A stretch of 34,577 nucleotides of DNA, from positions 1 through 34,577 of the forward strand of contig CAKNKY010000025.1 in the NCBI GenBank assembly GCA_930987725.1, read 5' to 3'. The notes below the pieces were generated by a model. That model saw nothing but the letters and a program-made list of their open reading frames with translations. It did not search any database and was not told the DNA's origin. The DNA comes from an uncultured Anaeromassilibacillus sp. Its GTDB lineage: Bacteria; Bacillota; Clostridia; Oscillospirales; Acutalibacteraceae. This document shows positions 16,010 to 26,816 of this stretch, piece after piece (the stretch's first letter is position 1; each line of letters begins with the position of its first letter). A program made the translations under genes and the position numbers.

Positions 16010-19000
16010 AGCCTAATCTGAAAAAAGTCCTCCTCATCGGCTCCGGCCCTATTGTGATCGGCCAGGCCGCCGAGTTTGATTACGCCGGCACGCAAGCCTG
16101 CCGCGCGCTGCGCGAGGAGGGCTTGAACGTTGTGCTCGTGAACTCCAACCCCGCCACCATCATGACGGACGGAGCCATCGCGGACGAAGTGTATGTGGAA
16201 CCTCTTACGCTTTCCATGCTGCGCAAGATTATTATAAAGGAAAAGCCGGACGGCCTCCTTTCCACCATTGGCGGCCAGATGGGCCTCACGCTTTCCATGC
16301 AGCTTGCCCGTGAAGGCTTCCTGAAAGAGCACGGCGTGGAGCTTCTCGGCGCCAGTCTGGACACCATTGAGAAAGCCGAGGATCGCGAGCGATTCAAGGA
16401 GACGATGGAATCCATTGGCGAGCCGGTGATTCCCTCCCGCGTTGTCACGGATGTGGAAAGCGCGCTTGCATATGCGCAGACGATCCGCTATCCCGTTGTA
16501 GTGCGCCCCGCCTTTACGCTCGGCGGAACGGGCGGCGGCATTGCGGCCGACGAGAAGGAACTCACAGAGATTGCTTCCAACGGCCTGCGCCTCTCCCCCA
16601 TTCACCAAATCCTCGTGGAGAAAAGCGTATCCGGCTGGAAGGAAATCGAATTTGAAGTGATGCGAGACGGCGCAGGCAACGTCATCACCGTGTGTTCCAT
16701 GGAAAATCTGGACCCGGTTGGCGTGCACACCGGCGACTCCATTGTGGCCGCCCCTGCGCTGACACTCGCGGATAAGGAATATCAAACGCTGCGTTCCGCC
16801 GCACTTCGCATCATCTCCGCGCTGGGCGTGGAGGGCGGCTGCAACTGCCAGTTTGCCCTTGACCCGGAAAGTTTCCGCTATGCCGTAATTGAAGTGAATC
16901 CGCGTGTGTCGCGTTCCTCTGCCCTGGCTTCCAAGGCAACCGGGTATCCGATTGCGCGCGCAGCTGCAAAAATTGCCGTCGGCCTGCGGCTTGATGAAAT
17001 CAGAAACGAGATCACAGGCAAGACAAGCGCCTGTTTTGAACCGGCGCTCGACTATGTTGTGGTGAAATTCCCGAAATGGCCGTTCGACAAATTTCTGTAT
17101 GCCAACAGAAAGCTCGGCACACAGATGAAGGCCACCGGCGAAGTGATGGCCATCGGCCGCAGCTTTGAACAGGCTTTCATGAAAGCTGTGCGCGGTGCTG
17201 AAATTTCCCTGGATACGCCGCACCTTGCCAAGCTGGAGCGCATGACGGCGGATGAGCTGAAGGCGAAGATCCTGGCGCAGGACGATGAGCGCGTGTTCGC
17301 CGTGTATGAGGCACTGAGCCGCGGTGTGACAATCGGCGAACTGCACCGCCTGACCAAGATCGATGAATGGTTCCTGGCAAAGCTGTGGAACCTGGCCTCC
17401 ATGGAGCGCCGCCTGCGTGAGGACAAGCTGACGCCGGAGCTCTACTATGAGGCGAAAAAAATGGGCTATCCGGACAAGGCAATCCGCCGCTTGAGCGGAC
17501 AGGAAAAGCTGCCGCCTGCCCTGCCGGCCGCCTATAAGATGGTTGACACGTGCGGCGCCGAGTTTGAGGCGGAGACGCCCTATTTCTACTCCTCCCCCGG
17601 GGAATCGGATGAAGCCGCTCCTTTCCTGGCTCGCCACAGCTCCGGCAAGCCGACGGCGGTGGTATTTGGTTCCGGCCCGATCCGCATCGGGCAGGGCATC
17701 GAATTCGACTATGCCTCCGTGCACTGCGTGATGGCGCTCAAGCGCGCGGGCTATGAGGTGGCCATTGTCAACAACAACCCCGAAACCGTTTCCACCGATT
17801 TCAACACAGGCGACAGGCTGTATTTTGATCCGCTTACGCCGGAAGATGCGATGCGCGTGATTGAGATGGAAAAACCGGCCGGCGTCGTGGTGGCGTTCGG
17901 CGGCCAGACGGCCATCAAGCTTGCCAAGCCGCTCGGCGATGCGGGCGTCCACGTGTTCGGCACTTCCCCCGACGGTATTGACCTGGCCGAAGACCGCGGC
18001 CGGTTTGACGCTCTGCTTGAATCCCTCGGCATCAGCCGCGCAGCCGGGCGCACCGTCCGCACGGAACAGGAAGCACTGGAGGCTGCCAACACACTGGGCT
18101 ACCCGGTGCTGATCCGGCCGAGCTATGTGCTGGGCGGGCAAAATATGATGCTCGCCTTCACCGATGACGATGTGCACGAGACGATGGGCGCCATTCTCAC
18201 CGCCAATCCGGAAGCGGACGTGCTGGTCGACAAATACCTGATGGGTACGGAGCTTGAGGTTGACGCCGTGTGCGACGGCGAAGACGTGCTGATTCCGGGC
18301 ATTATGGAACACATCGAACGCGCCGGCGTGCATTCCGGCGATTCGATTGCCGTCTACCCCGCATGGAATCTCAGCAAGGAAAAGACAGAGGAACTGGTGG
18401 AAGACACGCGCCGTCTGGCTCTTGCGCTCGGCGTGCAGGGCCTCGTCAACATCCAGTATGTCATCCATGAAAACAAGATTTATGTCATCGAAGCCAATCC
18501 GCGTTCTTCACGCACCATCCCGTACATCAGCAAAGTCACGGGCATTCCTCTGGTGGAACTGGCCGTTCGCTCCATGTTGGGCGAAAAACTGCGCGACATG
18601 GGGTACGGCACGGGGCTTGCGGCTCCGGGGCCTTACCACGCGGTGAAGGTGCCTGTGTTCTCCTTTGAAAAGCTCAGCGGTGTGGATACGCAGCTCGGGC
18701 CGGAAATGAAATCCACGGGCGAAGTGCTGGGCGTGGCTCCCACCATGGAGGAAGCGCTTTACAAGGGGCTCCTGGCTGCGGGCTATCATATGCGCTCCGA
18801 CAAGGGCATGCTGATCTGCGTGCGCGATTCGGACAAGTCTGAGATTGCACCCATTGCTGCCGCCTACGCAAGCCTCGGCTGCCCTCTCTATGCGACGGAA
18901 GGCACGGCTGCCACGCTGCGCAAGGCCGGCCTCACGGTGGAAACCGTGAAGAAGATCCACGAATCGAGAGAGAACACCATGACGCTGCTGGAAAGCGGAA

Positions 19001-19218
19001 AGGTCGGCTGCATTCTTTCCACCTCGGCCAAAGGCCGTATACCGGCCCGCGACAGCGTGAAGCTGCGCCGGAAGGCAGTCGAACTCGGTGTGCCCTGCCT
19101 CACCTCGCTTGATACGGCTGCGGCGCTTGCCTCCATCCTGAAGCGCCATTTCCGCGAGGAGGATTTGACGCCTGTTGATTTGGCGTCCCTTTCGCGCCCG
19201 GAATCGCAAAAAAAATGA
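16000..19218 (+). CDS. carB: Carbamoyl-phosphate synthase large subunit
   Basis: ATP-dependent ligase that makes carbamoyl phosphate from bicarbonate, ammonia (from CarA) and two ATP. At 1072 residues it is full length. Two homologous ATP-grasp halves are visible, each opening with a similar phrase: VLLIGSGPIVIGQAAEFDYAG at the start and VVFGSGPIRIGQGIEFDYAS near residue 555. The C-terminal MGS-like regulatory domain includes GCPLYATEGTAATLRKAG and the end ILSTSAKG. Start ATG 16000 lies inside the last codons of carA with AGGAGGGA ahead. Nothing appears truncated. Confidence 0.98.
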   Translation: MPLKPNLKKVLLIGSGPIVIGQAAEFDYAGTQACRALREEGLNVVLVNSNPATIMTDGAIADEVYVEPLTLSMLRKIIIKEKPDGLLSTIGGQMGLTLSMQLAREGFLKEHGVELLGASLDTIEKAEDRERFKETMESIGEPVIPSRVVTDVESALAYAQTIRYPVVVRPAFTLGGTGGGIAADEKELTEIASNGLRLSPIHQILVEKSVSGWKEIEFEVMRDGAGNVITVCSMENLDPVGVHTGDSIVAAPALTLADKEYQTLRSAALRIISALGVEGGCNCQFALDPESFRYAVIEVNPRVSRSSALASKATGYPIARAAAKIAVGLRLDEIRNEITGKTSACFEPALDYVVVKFPKWPFDKFLYANRKLGTQMKATGEVMAIGRSFEQAFMKAVRGAEISLDTPHLAKLERMTADELKAKILAQDDERVFAVYEALSRGVTIGELHRLTKIDEWFLAKLWNLASMERRLREDKLTPELYYEAKKMGYPDKAIRRLSGQEKLPPALPAAYKMVDTCGAEFEAETPYFYSSPGESDEAAPFLARHSSGKPTAVVFGSGPIRIGQGIEFDYASVHCVMALKRAGYEVAIVNNNPETVSTDFNTGDRLYFDPLTPEDAMRVIEMEKPAGVVVAFGGQTAIKLAKPLGDAGVHVFGTSPDGIDLAEDRGRFDALLESLGISRAAGRTVRTEQEALEAANTLGYPVLIRPSYVLGGQNMMLAFTDDDVHETMGAILTANPEADVLVDKYLMGTELEVDAVCDGEDVLIPGIMEHIERAGVHSGDSIAVYPAWNLSKEKTEELVEDTRRLALALGVQGLVNIQYVIHENKIYVIEANPRSSRTIPYISKVTGIPLVELAVRSMLGEKLRDMGYGTGLAAPGPYHAVKVPVFSFEKLSGVDTQLGPEMKSTGEVLGVAPTMEEALYKGLLAAGYHMRSDKGMLICVRDSDKSEIAPIAAAYASLGCPLYATEGTAATLRKAGLTVETVKKIHESRENTMTLLESGKVGCILSTSAKGRIPARDSVKLRRKAVELGVPCLTSLDTAAALASILKRHFREEDLTPVDLASLSRPESQKK

Positions 19219-19237
19219 TCCATTCCGAAAATGATAT

Positions 19238-19245
19238 GCTATAAT
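19238..19245 (+). promoter_or_regulatory. Extended -10 promoter of dapL
   Basis: TGC-TATAAT, an extended -10 box, 53 bases before the dapL start; no good -35 box is seen. Two copies of GATCTGCAAAG follow (19259-19269 and 19275-19285), the second running into the AAAGGAGG ribosome site. Confidence 0.5.
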
Positions 19246-19298
19246 GATGCTATATTTCGATCTGCAAAGATTTGGATCTGCAAAGGAGGACCCTCTTC

Positions 19299-20480
19299 AT
19301 GAAGATCAATACGCATTATCTTGATCTGGAAGAAAGCTATCTTTTTTCTGAAATCGCGCATCGTGTGGCGCGTTACACCGAGGAACACCCGGAAGCGGAC
19401 GTGATCCGCATGGGCATCGGCGATGTGACGCTGCCGCTGTGTGAAGCCGCTGTGCAGGCACTGCACAGCGCTGCGGACGATCAGTCCAAAAAAGAGAGCT
19501 TTCATGGTTATGGACCGGAGCAGGGCTACGATTTCCTGCGCGACGCCGTATGCCGCTATTATGCAAAAATGGGCGTCACCGTGGACGTGGACGACATCTT
19601 CATCGGTGACGGTGCGAAGAGCGACGTGGGCAATATCCTCGATCTGTTTGACAAGGACAACACGGTGCTCATCCCCGATCCGGTTTACCCGGTTTACCGT
19701 GACACGAACGTAATGGCAGGCCGCCGGATTGTGTATGCCGACGCAAACCGTGAGAACGGTTTCCTGCCGATGCCTGACCCGACCGTGAAGGCGGACATTA
19801 TCTATCTCTGCTCGCCAAACAATCCCACGGGCGCTGTCTATAGCCGTCCGCAGCTTGCCGAGTGGGTGAAATATGCGAACGATCAGGATGCGGTGCTGCT
19901 GTTTGATGCGGCATATGAAGCCTTCGTGCGCGATCCGGAGCTTCCCCGCAGCATTTACGAGATTGAGGGCGCGCGCACGTGCGCGATTGAGTTCTGCTCC
20001 CTCTCAAAAACGGCCGGTTTCACCGGCATGCGCTGCGGCTACACCGTGGTGCCCTCTGAGCTGACGCGCGGCGGGGCTTCCCTGCGCGCGCTGTGGCTGC
20101 GCCGCCAAACAACAAAATTCAACGGCGCGTCCTATCCCATTCAAAAAGCGGCTGCCGCTGTCTTTACGCCCGAGGGAATGGCTGGCTGCCGCGCCAATCT
20201 GGAGGTTTACCGCGAGAACGCCAGAATGATTGCCGGCACGCTTGACGAACTCGGTATCTGGTATGTGGGCGGCATTAATTCCCCCTACATCTGGATGCAG
20301 TGCCCCAACGGCATGACTTCCTGGGAATTCTTTGATTTCCTGCTTGAGAAGGCCCACATTGTGGGTACGCCCGGCAGTGGATTTGGCAAAAACGGCGAAG
20401 GCTTTTTCCGCCTGACTGCTTTCGGATCCCCGGAAGGGACAAAGGAAGCCATGCGCCGCCTGAAAGAGCTTTTGGGCTGA
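19299..20480 (+). CDS. dapL: LL-diaminopimelate aminotransferase
   Basis: PLP enzyme that converts tetrahydrodipicolinate directly to LL-diaminopimelate with glutamate as amino donor, the short lysine/peptidoglycan route found in many Clostridia, plants and chlamydiae. Length is 393 residues. Fold-type I features are visible: YGPEQGYDFLRDAV, CSPNNPTGAVYS, DAAYEAFV and the Schiff-base lysine in SLSKTAGFTG. KINTHYLDLEESYLFSEIA is the family N-terminus, so ATG 19299 (AAAGGAGG ahead) is chosen over an earlier in-frame ATG at 19272. It stands between carB and purF with its own extended -10 promoter. Confidence 0.93.
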   Translation: MKINTHYLDLEESYLFSEIAHRVARYTEEHPEADVIRMGIGDVTLPLCEAAVQALHSAADDQSKKESFHGYGPEQGYDFLRDAVCRYYAKMGVTVDVDDIFIGDGAKSDVGNILDLFDKDNTVLIPDPVYPVYRDTNVMAGRRIVYADANRENGFLPMPDPTVKADIIYLCSPNNPTGAVYSRPQLAEWVKYANDQDAVLLFDAAYEAFVRDPELPRSIYEIEGARTCAIEFCSLSKTAGFTGMRCGYTVVPSELTRGGASLRALWLRRQTTKFNGASYPIQKAAAAVFTPEGMAGCRANLEVYRENARMIAGTLDELGIWYVGGINSPYIWMQCPNGMTSWEFFDFLLEKAHIVGTPGSGFGKNGEGFFRLTAFGSPEGTKEAMRRLKELLG

Positions 20481-20497
20481 AAAATCAGTTAATTTGC

Positions 20498-20526
20498 TTG
20501 ACAAAGCCGCGGATTGTGGCTATAAT
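20498..20526 (+). promoter_or_regulatory. purF promoter
   Basis: TTGACA (20498-20503), 17-base spacer, TATAAT (20521-20526): a consensus sigma-A promoter. The leader to purF is about 250 bases. Confidence 0.9.
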
Positions 20527-20535
20527 AAAAGAGCA

Positions 20536-20551
20536 ATGGCAAGGGCGCCAT
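20536..20551 (+). promoter_or_regulatory. Hexaloop antiterminator hairpin, purF leader
   Basis: ATGGC-[AAGGGC]-GCCAT: 5-bp perfect stem, hexaloop with A1 and G4, beginning ten bases after the -10 box. The loop plus 3' arm equal the 5' arm of the terminator. Confidence 0.75.
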
Positions 20552-20577
20552 GGGCTTTGGCTCATGGCGCCCTTTTT
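20541..20577 (+). terminator. Leader terminator (attenuator) before purF
   Basis: Perfect 12-bp stem AAGGGCGCCATG / CATGGCGCCCTT with a 10-base loop, then TTTTT. It lies only about ten bases into the transcript and more than 200 bases before purF. Confidence 0.9.
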
Positions 20578-20694
20578 GCGTGTTTCCCCTTCCCCGAAGC
20601 ATCATGCCGGTGCGAAATCTTCCCGTACAGGTTTCCGGCCGCATGGCAAACGAGGCGGCGGCAAACAGGCAAAACCGATTGAAATCATATTCTA

Positions 20695-20732
20695 CGGAAA
20701 GGCCCGGCTCGAAAACGTGCCGGGCCTTTCCG
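20695..20732 (+). other. Second leader hairpin before purF
   Basis: Perfect 14-bp stem CGGAAAGGCCCGGC / GCCGGGCCTTTCCG with a 10-base loop and no proper U tract. The stretch 20578-20694 between the two hairpins holds no gene that I can support. Confidence 0.6.
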
Positions 20733-20785
20733 TTTGCGTTCGCTGAACGGCGGCGCGGGAATCCACACGGGAAAGGAACTGGAAC

Positions 20786-22177
20786 ATGTTGGAACGCGAA
20801 ATTCACGAAGAATGCGGTGTATTCGGTGTTTATCGCCAGGAGGAAGCCGCTATGCTCACATATTTCGGGCTGCACGCCCTGCAGCACCGCGGCCAGGAAG
20901 GCGCAGGTATCGCTTGCGCCGATGACCGGGACATTGTGTGCCGCAAGGGCTGCGGTCTGCTCACGGAAGTGTTCCACTCCGGCAATCTGGAGGATCTGCA
21001 GGGACACAGCTGCATTGGTCACGTGCGGTATGCCACTGCCGGGGGCAGCGAGCTGGAAAATGTGCAGCCGCTGGTGGCACGCTCGTTTCTGGGCAGTGTT
21101 GCCGTGGTGCACAACGGCCAGATTGTGAATGCCCCTGAGCTGCGCCGTGAGCTGGAAGAGCGCGGAAGCATTTTCCGCGGCACGAGCGACAGTGAAATTA
21201 TCCTTCATCTGATTCAGGGCGGAAGCGGTTCCCTCCTGGAGAAGATTACGGCCGCCTGCCGCTGCCTGGAAGGTGCATTCAGCTTCCTCATCCTCACAGA
21301 GAAAAACCTGTATGCCATCCGCGATAAATACGGCATTCGCCCGCTCTCCATCGGCCGCACATCGTCCGGCAACTGGTGTGTGAGCAGTGAAACATGCGCG
21401 TTCAGCGTGATCAACGCCAGTTTTGTGCGCGATGTGGAGCCCGGTGAGATTGTTAAATTTACACAAAGCGGCGCGGAATCTCATTTCTACACGGAAGACT
21501 GCGACCACCGCCTTTGCTCAATGGAATACATTTATTTTTCACGCCCGGACAGCACGCTGGAAGGGCGCAGCGTTCACGCCGTGCGCAAGGAATCGGGACG
21601 CATGCTGGCACGCCAGGAAAACGCCCATGAGTTTGCAGACATTGTGGTTGGCGTGCCTGACTCCTCCCTCTCCGCCGCCATGGGATACAGTGAGGAAAGC
21701 GGTTTGCCGCAGGAGATGGGGCTCATCAAGAACAAATATACGGGCCGCACATTCATTCAGCCCACGCAAAAGCTGCGCGATCTGGGTGTGCAGATGAAGC
21801 TTTCTGCGAACCAGCCTGTTGTGAAAGGCAAACGAATCGTGCTCATTGACGACTCCATTGTGCGCGGCACCACTTCACGCCGGATTATCAGCCTGCTGCG
21901 CACGGCGGGTGCAAAGGAGATCCATGTGCGCATTGCGGCGCCGGAAATGAAATATCCCTGCTTCTACGGTGTGGACACCTCCACCCGCAGGGAACTGGCC
22001 AGCGCCAATTATCCCACGGAAGAGCTGTGCCGCAAGCTGGGAGCCGACTCCCTGCGCTTCCTCACGGAAGAGCAGCTGCGCACCGCCTGCGGCGGCGCAC
22101 ATTTCTGTCAGGCCTGTTTCAGCGGCAACTATGTGACGCCGCTGTATTCCTATAAAAAAGCGCTGGAAAAAGCGTAA
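20786..22177 (+). CDS. purF: Amidophosphoribosyltransferase
   Basis: First committed enzyme of purine synthesis: glutamine plus PRPP gives phosphoribosylamine. It has 463 residues and is of the Bacillus type. A nine-residue propeptide (MLEREIHEE) precedes the nucleophile Cys in CGVFGVY, and the glutaminase motifs HVRYATAGG and VVHNGQIVNA are intact. The phosphoribosyltransferase half has the PRPP loop VLIDDSIVRGTTSR. Cysteines in RLCSMEYIYF, KYPCFYG and FCQACFSG match the iron-sulfur ligands of the Bacillus enzyme. ATG 20786 follows AAAGGAAC. It is monocistronic, with its own promoter, attenuator and 3' terminator. Confidence 0.97.
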   Translation: MLEREIHEECGVFGVYRQEEAAMLTYFGLHALQHRGQEGAGIACADDRDIVCRKGCGLLTEVFHSGNLEDLQGHSCIGHVRYATAGGSELENVQPLVARSFLGSVAVVHNGQIVNAPELRRELEERGSIFRGTSDSEIILHLIQGGSGSLLEKITAACRCLEGAFSFLILTEKNLYAIRDKYGIRPLSIGRTSSGNWCVSSETCAFSVINASFVRDVEPGEIVKFTQSGAESHFYTEDCDHRLCSMEYIYFSRPDSTLEGRSVHAVRKESGRMLARQENAHEFADIVVGVPDSSLSAAMGYSEESGLPQEMGLIKNKYTGRTFIQPTQKLRDLGVQMKLSANQPVVKGKRIVLIDDSIVRGTTSRRIISLLRTAGAKEIHVRIAAPEMKYPCFYGVDTSTRRELASANYPTEELCRKLGADSLRFLTEEQLRTACGGAHFCQACFSGNYVTPLYSYKKALEKA

Positions 22178-22185
22178 GGGCTGAG

Positions 22186-22232
22186 AAAAAGCGGACCGCC
22201 TGAGAGAGAAATCTCCCGGCGGTCCGCTTTTT
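22186..22232 (+). terminator. Terminator after purF, bidirectional
   Basis: Perfect 15-bp stem AAAAAGCGGACCGCC / GGCGGTCCGCTTTTT with a 17-base loop. It serves purF and, on the other strand, the convergent gene ending at 22269. Confidence 0.9.
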
Positions 22233-22268
22233 CAATTTTACTTTTTCCTGCGGACAACCGGAGCCCCT

Positions 22269-23063
22269 CTACCCTACAATAAACTCCTCTCCGGTATCGG
22301 GGTCATAGCCGACTGCATAGTGAGAGCTCGTTTCCCCTTCGCCCTCCTGGAACTGCTCCGGCTCTTCCGGCGTATAAGACGGCCAGGGGACAGGCTTCGC
22401 GATCTTGTCGATGGCCTCCAGCGCCTCTTTGCTGTTGTCCATCATCAGGGCATAGCCCTCCTCTTTTGTGAGATCCGGTTCCCGTCCTTCCGCGACCGCC
22501 CGGTTGATCTCGTCAATCGCCTGCTGCGCCAGTTCCCGCATCCGCTGCCTCTCATCGTATTCCTCTAAAATCTCGTCCGGCAGCGGCTGCTCCAGATAGC
22601 GTTCCGCGTCGATATCCGTATACCAGTGTCCGTATCTCAGCAGGCAGTAAAGCTCTTCCTCCGTCAGGTTCACCTGTTCGCCACGCCGGGCCGCTTCCGG
22701 GATCTCGTCAATCAGGCGCTCTGCCGTTTCTTTATATGCAGCAGCGTCATTTGCTTCCAGAAACGCTTCCTCGTCCGCCTCTGTAATCCCGTAGCGGCGC
22801 AGCAGGCGCGACGCGCGTTCCTCGTCCGTCTCCTCCTGCCCCTCCGCTTCCTCGGGCACGCCGGAAGCCGAGCCGGAACGGGAGGAAGCGCCGGACGCCG
22901 CCGCTTCGGAAGACGAAGAGGGATCCGCAGACGGCGCAGGCTCGCTCACCGCGGGAATGCTGTTGGCACGCGGATCCCAAGACCAGGCAAATTGTGCGGC
23001 AATGATGAGCAGCACAAGAATGCAGCAAAACAGAATGAGCCAAAAAGCCCAACGTTTTTTCAT
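22269..23063 (-). CDS. Membrane-anchored extracytoplasmic protein of unknown function
   Basis: Not a family I recognise. The protein has 264 residues: a short basic N-terminus, one membrane segment (about residues 6-27), a Ser/Ala/Glu-rich linker (35-80), then a highly acidic alpha-helical region. Two repeated-looking phrases occur, VNLTEEELYCLLRYGHWY and EPDLTKEEGYALMMDN, each after a stretch like IDEI-(x)n-RxGE/AEGRE, suggesting an internally duplicated helical domain. It ends with YAVGYDPDTGEEFIVG. ATG 23063 has GGAGGAAAA ahead. It is convergent to purF and has no same-strand partner close enough for an operon. Confidence 0.85.
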   Translation of the reverse strand: MKKRWAFWLILFCCILVLLIIAAQFAWSWDPRANSIPAVSEPAPSADPSSSSEAAASGASSRSGSASGVPEEAEGQEETDEERASRLLRRYGITEADEEAFLEANDAAAYKETAERLIDEIPEAARRGEQVNLTEEELYCLLRYGHWYTDIDAERYLEQPLPDEILEEYDERQRMRELAQQAIDEINRAVAEGREPDLTKEEGYALMMDNSKEALEAIDKIAKPVPWPSYTPEEPEQFQEGEGETSSHYAVGYDPDTGEEFIVG

Positions 23064-23180
23064 TTTTTCCTCCTCTCTTCCGTCACGTTCAAACGAAAAA
23101 ACTCTTTTCCCTCTCTCTGTTTCCTGACTTTCAGGAAGAAGAAAGAAATTTAAGGAACATTTCCCTCTTTATCCTATAAC

Positions 23181-23227
23181 AAAACCCACGAAAAAGCAAG
23201 ACAGAACTCCTGCTTTTCGTGGGTTTT
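23181..23227 (-). terminator. Terminator after pyrG
   Basis: Stem of about 17 bp (AAAACCCACGAAAA-AGCA / TGCTTTTCGTGGGTTTT, one bulge) with flanking A and T tracts, just beyond the pyrG stop. Confidence 0.85.
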
Positions 23228-23245
23228 GCTCACAAATCTTGCTGT

Positions 23246-24931
<1,686 letters not shown>

Positions 24932-24977
24932 TCAGGAGTGTGTCTGTTGACGGGAAACCCTTTCCCCTGCTTCTCTT

Positions 24978-24983
24978 ATTATA
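24978..24983 (-). promoter_or_regulatory. -10 box of the probable pyrG promoter
   Basis: TATAAT on the - strand, about 130 bases before the pyrG start; the -35 region is not recognisable. A short palindrome GGGAAA-CCC-TTTCCC lies in the leader. Confidence 0.4.
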
Positions 24984-25021
24984 AAACGAAATGAGAAATT
25001 TTTCGATGGGCAAATATCGGA

Positions 25022-26605
25022 TTACTTTCCGCTATCGCCGTAGTTTTTCAGCACACGGGCGGAAGGATCGTCCACGTCGCAGCCCTCCCATTCGCGATTC
25101 GGCATCCAGAAGCCGGGGATCATGCCGCCCTGGCCGGGATAATATTTTTCAAAAATTTTGCGGTAAAGCAGAGACTCCTTCGTGAACGGAGACGTAGGCT
25201 GATATGCCGCGCACTCTTTCTTCCAATCATCGCCGGGGAATATTTCCTCCGCATATTCCTTGAGATCATCCACCATGCTGTGACCCACGGCATCGCTGAA
25301 CGCAGCCTTTTCACGCCACAGGATCTCCGGCGGCAGCCAGTCGCCTTCAAACGCCTTGCGCAGCAGGTATTTTCCCTTGCCGGTGTGGTTGCGCTTCGTT
25401 TCCGGATCGATGCTCATGACGTAGCGCACAAATTCGAGATCACCGAAAGGCACACGGGCTTCGATGCTGTTGTCCGCAATGCAGCGATCGGCGCGGAGCA
25501 CATCGTAAGCATAAAGCTCGCGCACACGCTTCTGGCTTTCCTCCTGGAAGGCCTGAGCGGAAGGAGCGAAATCGGTGTATTTATAGCCGAAGAGCTCATC
25601 GGAAACCTCGCCGGTGAGCAGCACGCGCACATCGGTATGGCGGTGAATCTCACGGCAGAGCAGATACATGCCCATGCTGGCACGGATCGTTGTGATATCA
25701 TATGTGCCGAGACGGGAAATGACCTCCGGCAGCGCTTCCTTGACCATTTCCGGCGTCATATAGAATTCCGTATGCTCGGCGCCGAGGGAATCGGCAACCT
25801 GGCGGGCATACTTCAGATCGATGGCATCCTTTTCCATGCCGACGGCAAAGGTGCGGATGGGTTTGTTCAGCTTGCGCGCAGCAATGGCGCAGACAAGAGA
25901 ACTATCGAGGCCGCCGGAGAGCAGGAAGCCGAGCGGGGCATCCGAATCCAGCCGTTTATCCACACCCTCAATCAGCCGTTCACGAATACCGCGCAGCAAA
26001 TCCTCACCTTTATCCGGGCAAATCTCATCCGCAGCAGCCGGATCGCGATACCGGTGGAACACGCCGTCCTCATACCAGCAGCCGGGCGGGAACGGGAAAA
26101 CTTCCTTCACAAGGCCCATCAGGCTGCGCGCCTCACTGGCGAACGCCAGCGCGCCGGACTCGCTGTAGCCGTAAAAGAGCGGGCGGATGCCGATGGGATC
26201 GCGCGCAGCGATTACCTTGTTGCACTCCGCGTCATAGATGACACAGGCAAATTCCGCATCCAGCTTCGCGAACATTTTCGTGCCATATTCACGATAGAGC
26301 GGGAGAAGCAGTTCGCAATCCGAATCACTGCGGAAGGAATACCCCTTTTCCTCCAGCTCACGCTTCGTCTTGCGGAAGCCATACAGCTCGCCGTTGCAGA
26401 TGGCCAGACTTCCCCAAAACGAGAAGGGCTGCATGCCCTCCTCCGTGAGACCCATGATGGCCAGGCGCTGGAAGCCAAAGAAGCCGCCGCACGGCAGCGG
26501 GACAATTTTTGCATCGTCCGGGCCGCGCTCCGTCGTTCTGTTCAAATAAGATTCAAAACTTTCCCGGGAAAGATCCGTGCCGAAATAAGCCAATACGGTA
26601 CACAT
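25022..26605 (-). CDS. asnB: Asparagine synthase (glutamine-hydrolysing)
   Basis: Makes asparagine from aspartate, ATP and glutamine amide; 527 residues. The N-terminal class II glutaminase uses Cys2 (MCTVLAYFG) and has RGPDDAK and AICNGELYG. The C-terminal synthetase has the ATP pyrophosphatase loop FLLSGGLDSSLV and the segment LLTGEVSDELFGYKY. Start ATG 26605 follows AAAGGAG. Its leader is about 230 bases long with a hexaloop hairpin, a strong terminator and a short upstream reading frame. pyrG lies just downstream on the same strand after 174 bases with its own -10 box. Confidence 0.96.
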   Translation of the reverse strand: MCTVLAYFGTDLSRESFESYLNRTTERGPDDAKIVPLPCGGFFGFQRLAIMGLTEEGMQPFSFWGSLAICNGELYGFRKTKRELEEKGYSFRSDSDCELLLPLYREYGTKMFAKLDAEFACVIYDAECNKVIAARDPIGIRPLFYGYSESGALAFASEARSLMGLVKEVFPFPPGCWYEDGVFHRYRDPAAADEICPDKGEDLLRGIRERLIEGVDKRLDSDAPLGFLLSGGLDSSLVCAIAARKLNKPIRTFAVGMEKDAIDLKYARQVADSLGAEHTEFYMTPEMVKEALPEVISRLGTYDITTIRASMGMYLLCREIHRHTDVRVLLTGEVSDELFGYKYTDFAPSAQAFQEESQKRVRELYAYDVLRADRCIADNSIEARVPFGDLEFVRYVMSIDPETKRNHTGKGKYLLRKAFEGDWLPPEILWREKAAFSDAVGHSMVDDLKEYAEEIFPGDDWKKECAAYQPTSPFTKESLLYRKIFEKYYPGQGGMIPGFWMPNREWEGCDVDDPSARVLKNYGDSGK

Positions 26606-26681
26606 GGTTCAAAACTCCTTTTTCCGTTTTCCGTTGACGAACCGCATGCCGCGCAACCTGCCGGCGGCCGGCTTCCGTCCG

Positions 26682-26747
26682 TCAATTACCGGATAAAACG
26701 GGGAAAAAGGAGGAATCTTCCTTGTGCTTTTTCGTGTTCCATCGCAT
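26682..26747 (-). CDS. Short upstream reading frame in the asnB leader
   Basis: A 21-codon frame, start ATG 26747, nine bases after a strong GGAAGGAG site; the peptide begins MRWNTKKHKEDSS and ends with Asn before TGA. It lies between the leader terminator and asnB. It may be a regulatory leader peptide. A second, overlapping frame starting at 26742 shows that coding is not assured. Confidence 0.35.
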   Translation of the reverse strand: MRWNTKKHKEDSSFFPVLSGN

Positions 26748-26774
26748 AAGGGGTTTCTCCTTCCTCTGGACAGC

Positions 26775-26816
26775 AAAAAAGCGTCCGCGAGGATGCAAAA
26801 CACACCTCGCGGACGC
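26775..26816 (-). terminator. Leader terminator (attenuator) before asnB
   Basis: Perfect 12-bp stem GCGTCCGCGAGG / CCTCGCGGACGC with a 12-base loop, then TTTTTT on the - strand. It lies about 20 bases into the transcript and 170 bases before asnB. Confidence 0.9.

Noticed and set aside
15982-18468. An 828-codon open frame opposite carB
   Set aside because: Mirror frame of a highly conserved gene; its product has no recognisable domain and has His/Arg/Gly-rich shadow composition.
19259-19285. Direct repeat GATCTGCAAAG before dapL
   Set aside because: Two 11-base copies only, the second merging with the ribosome site; likely a local duplication, too little to call an operator.
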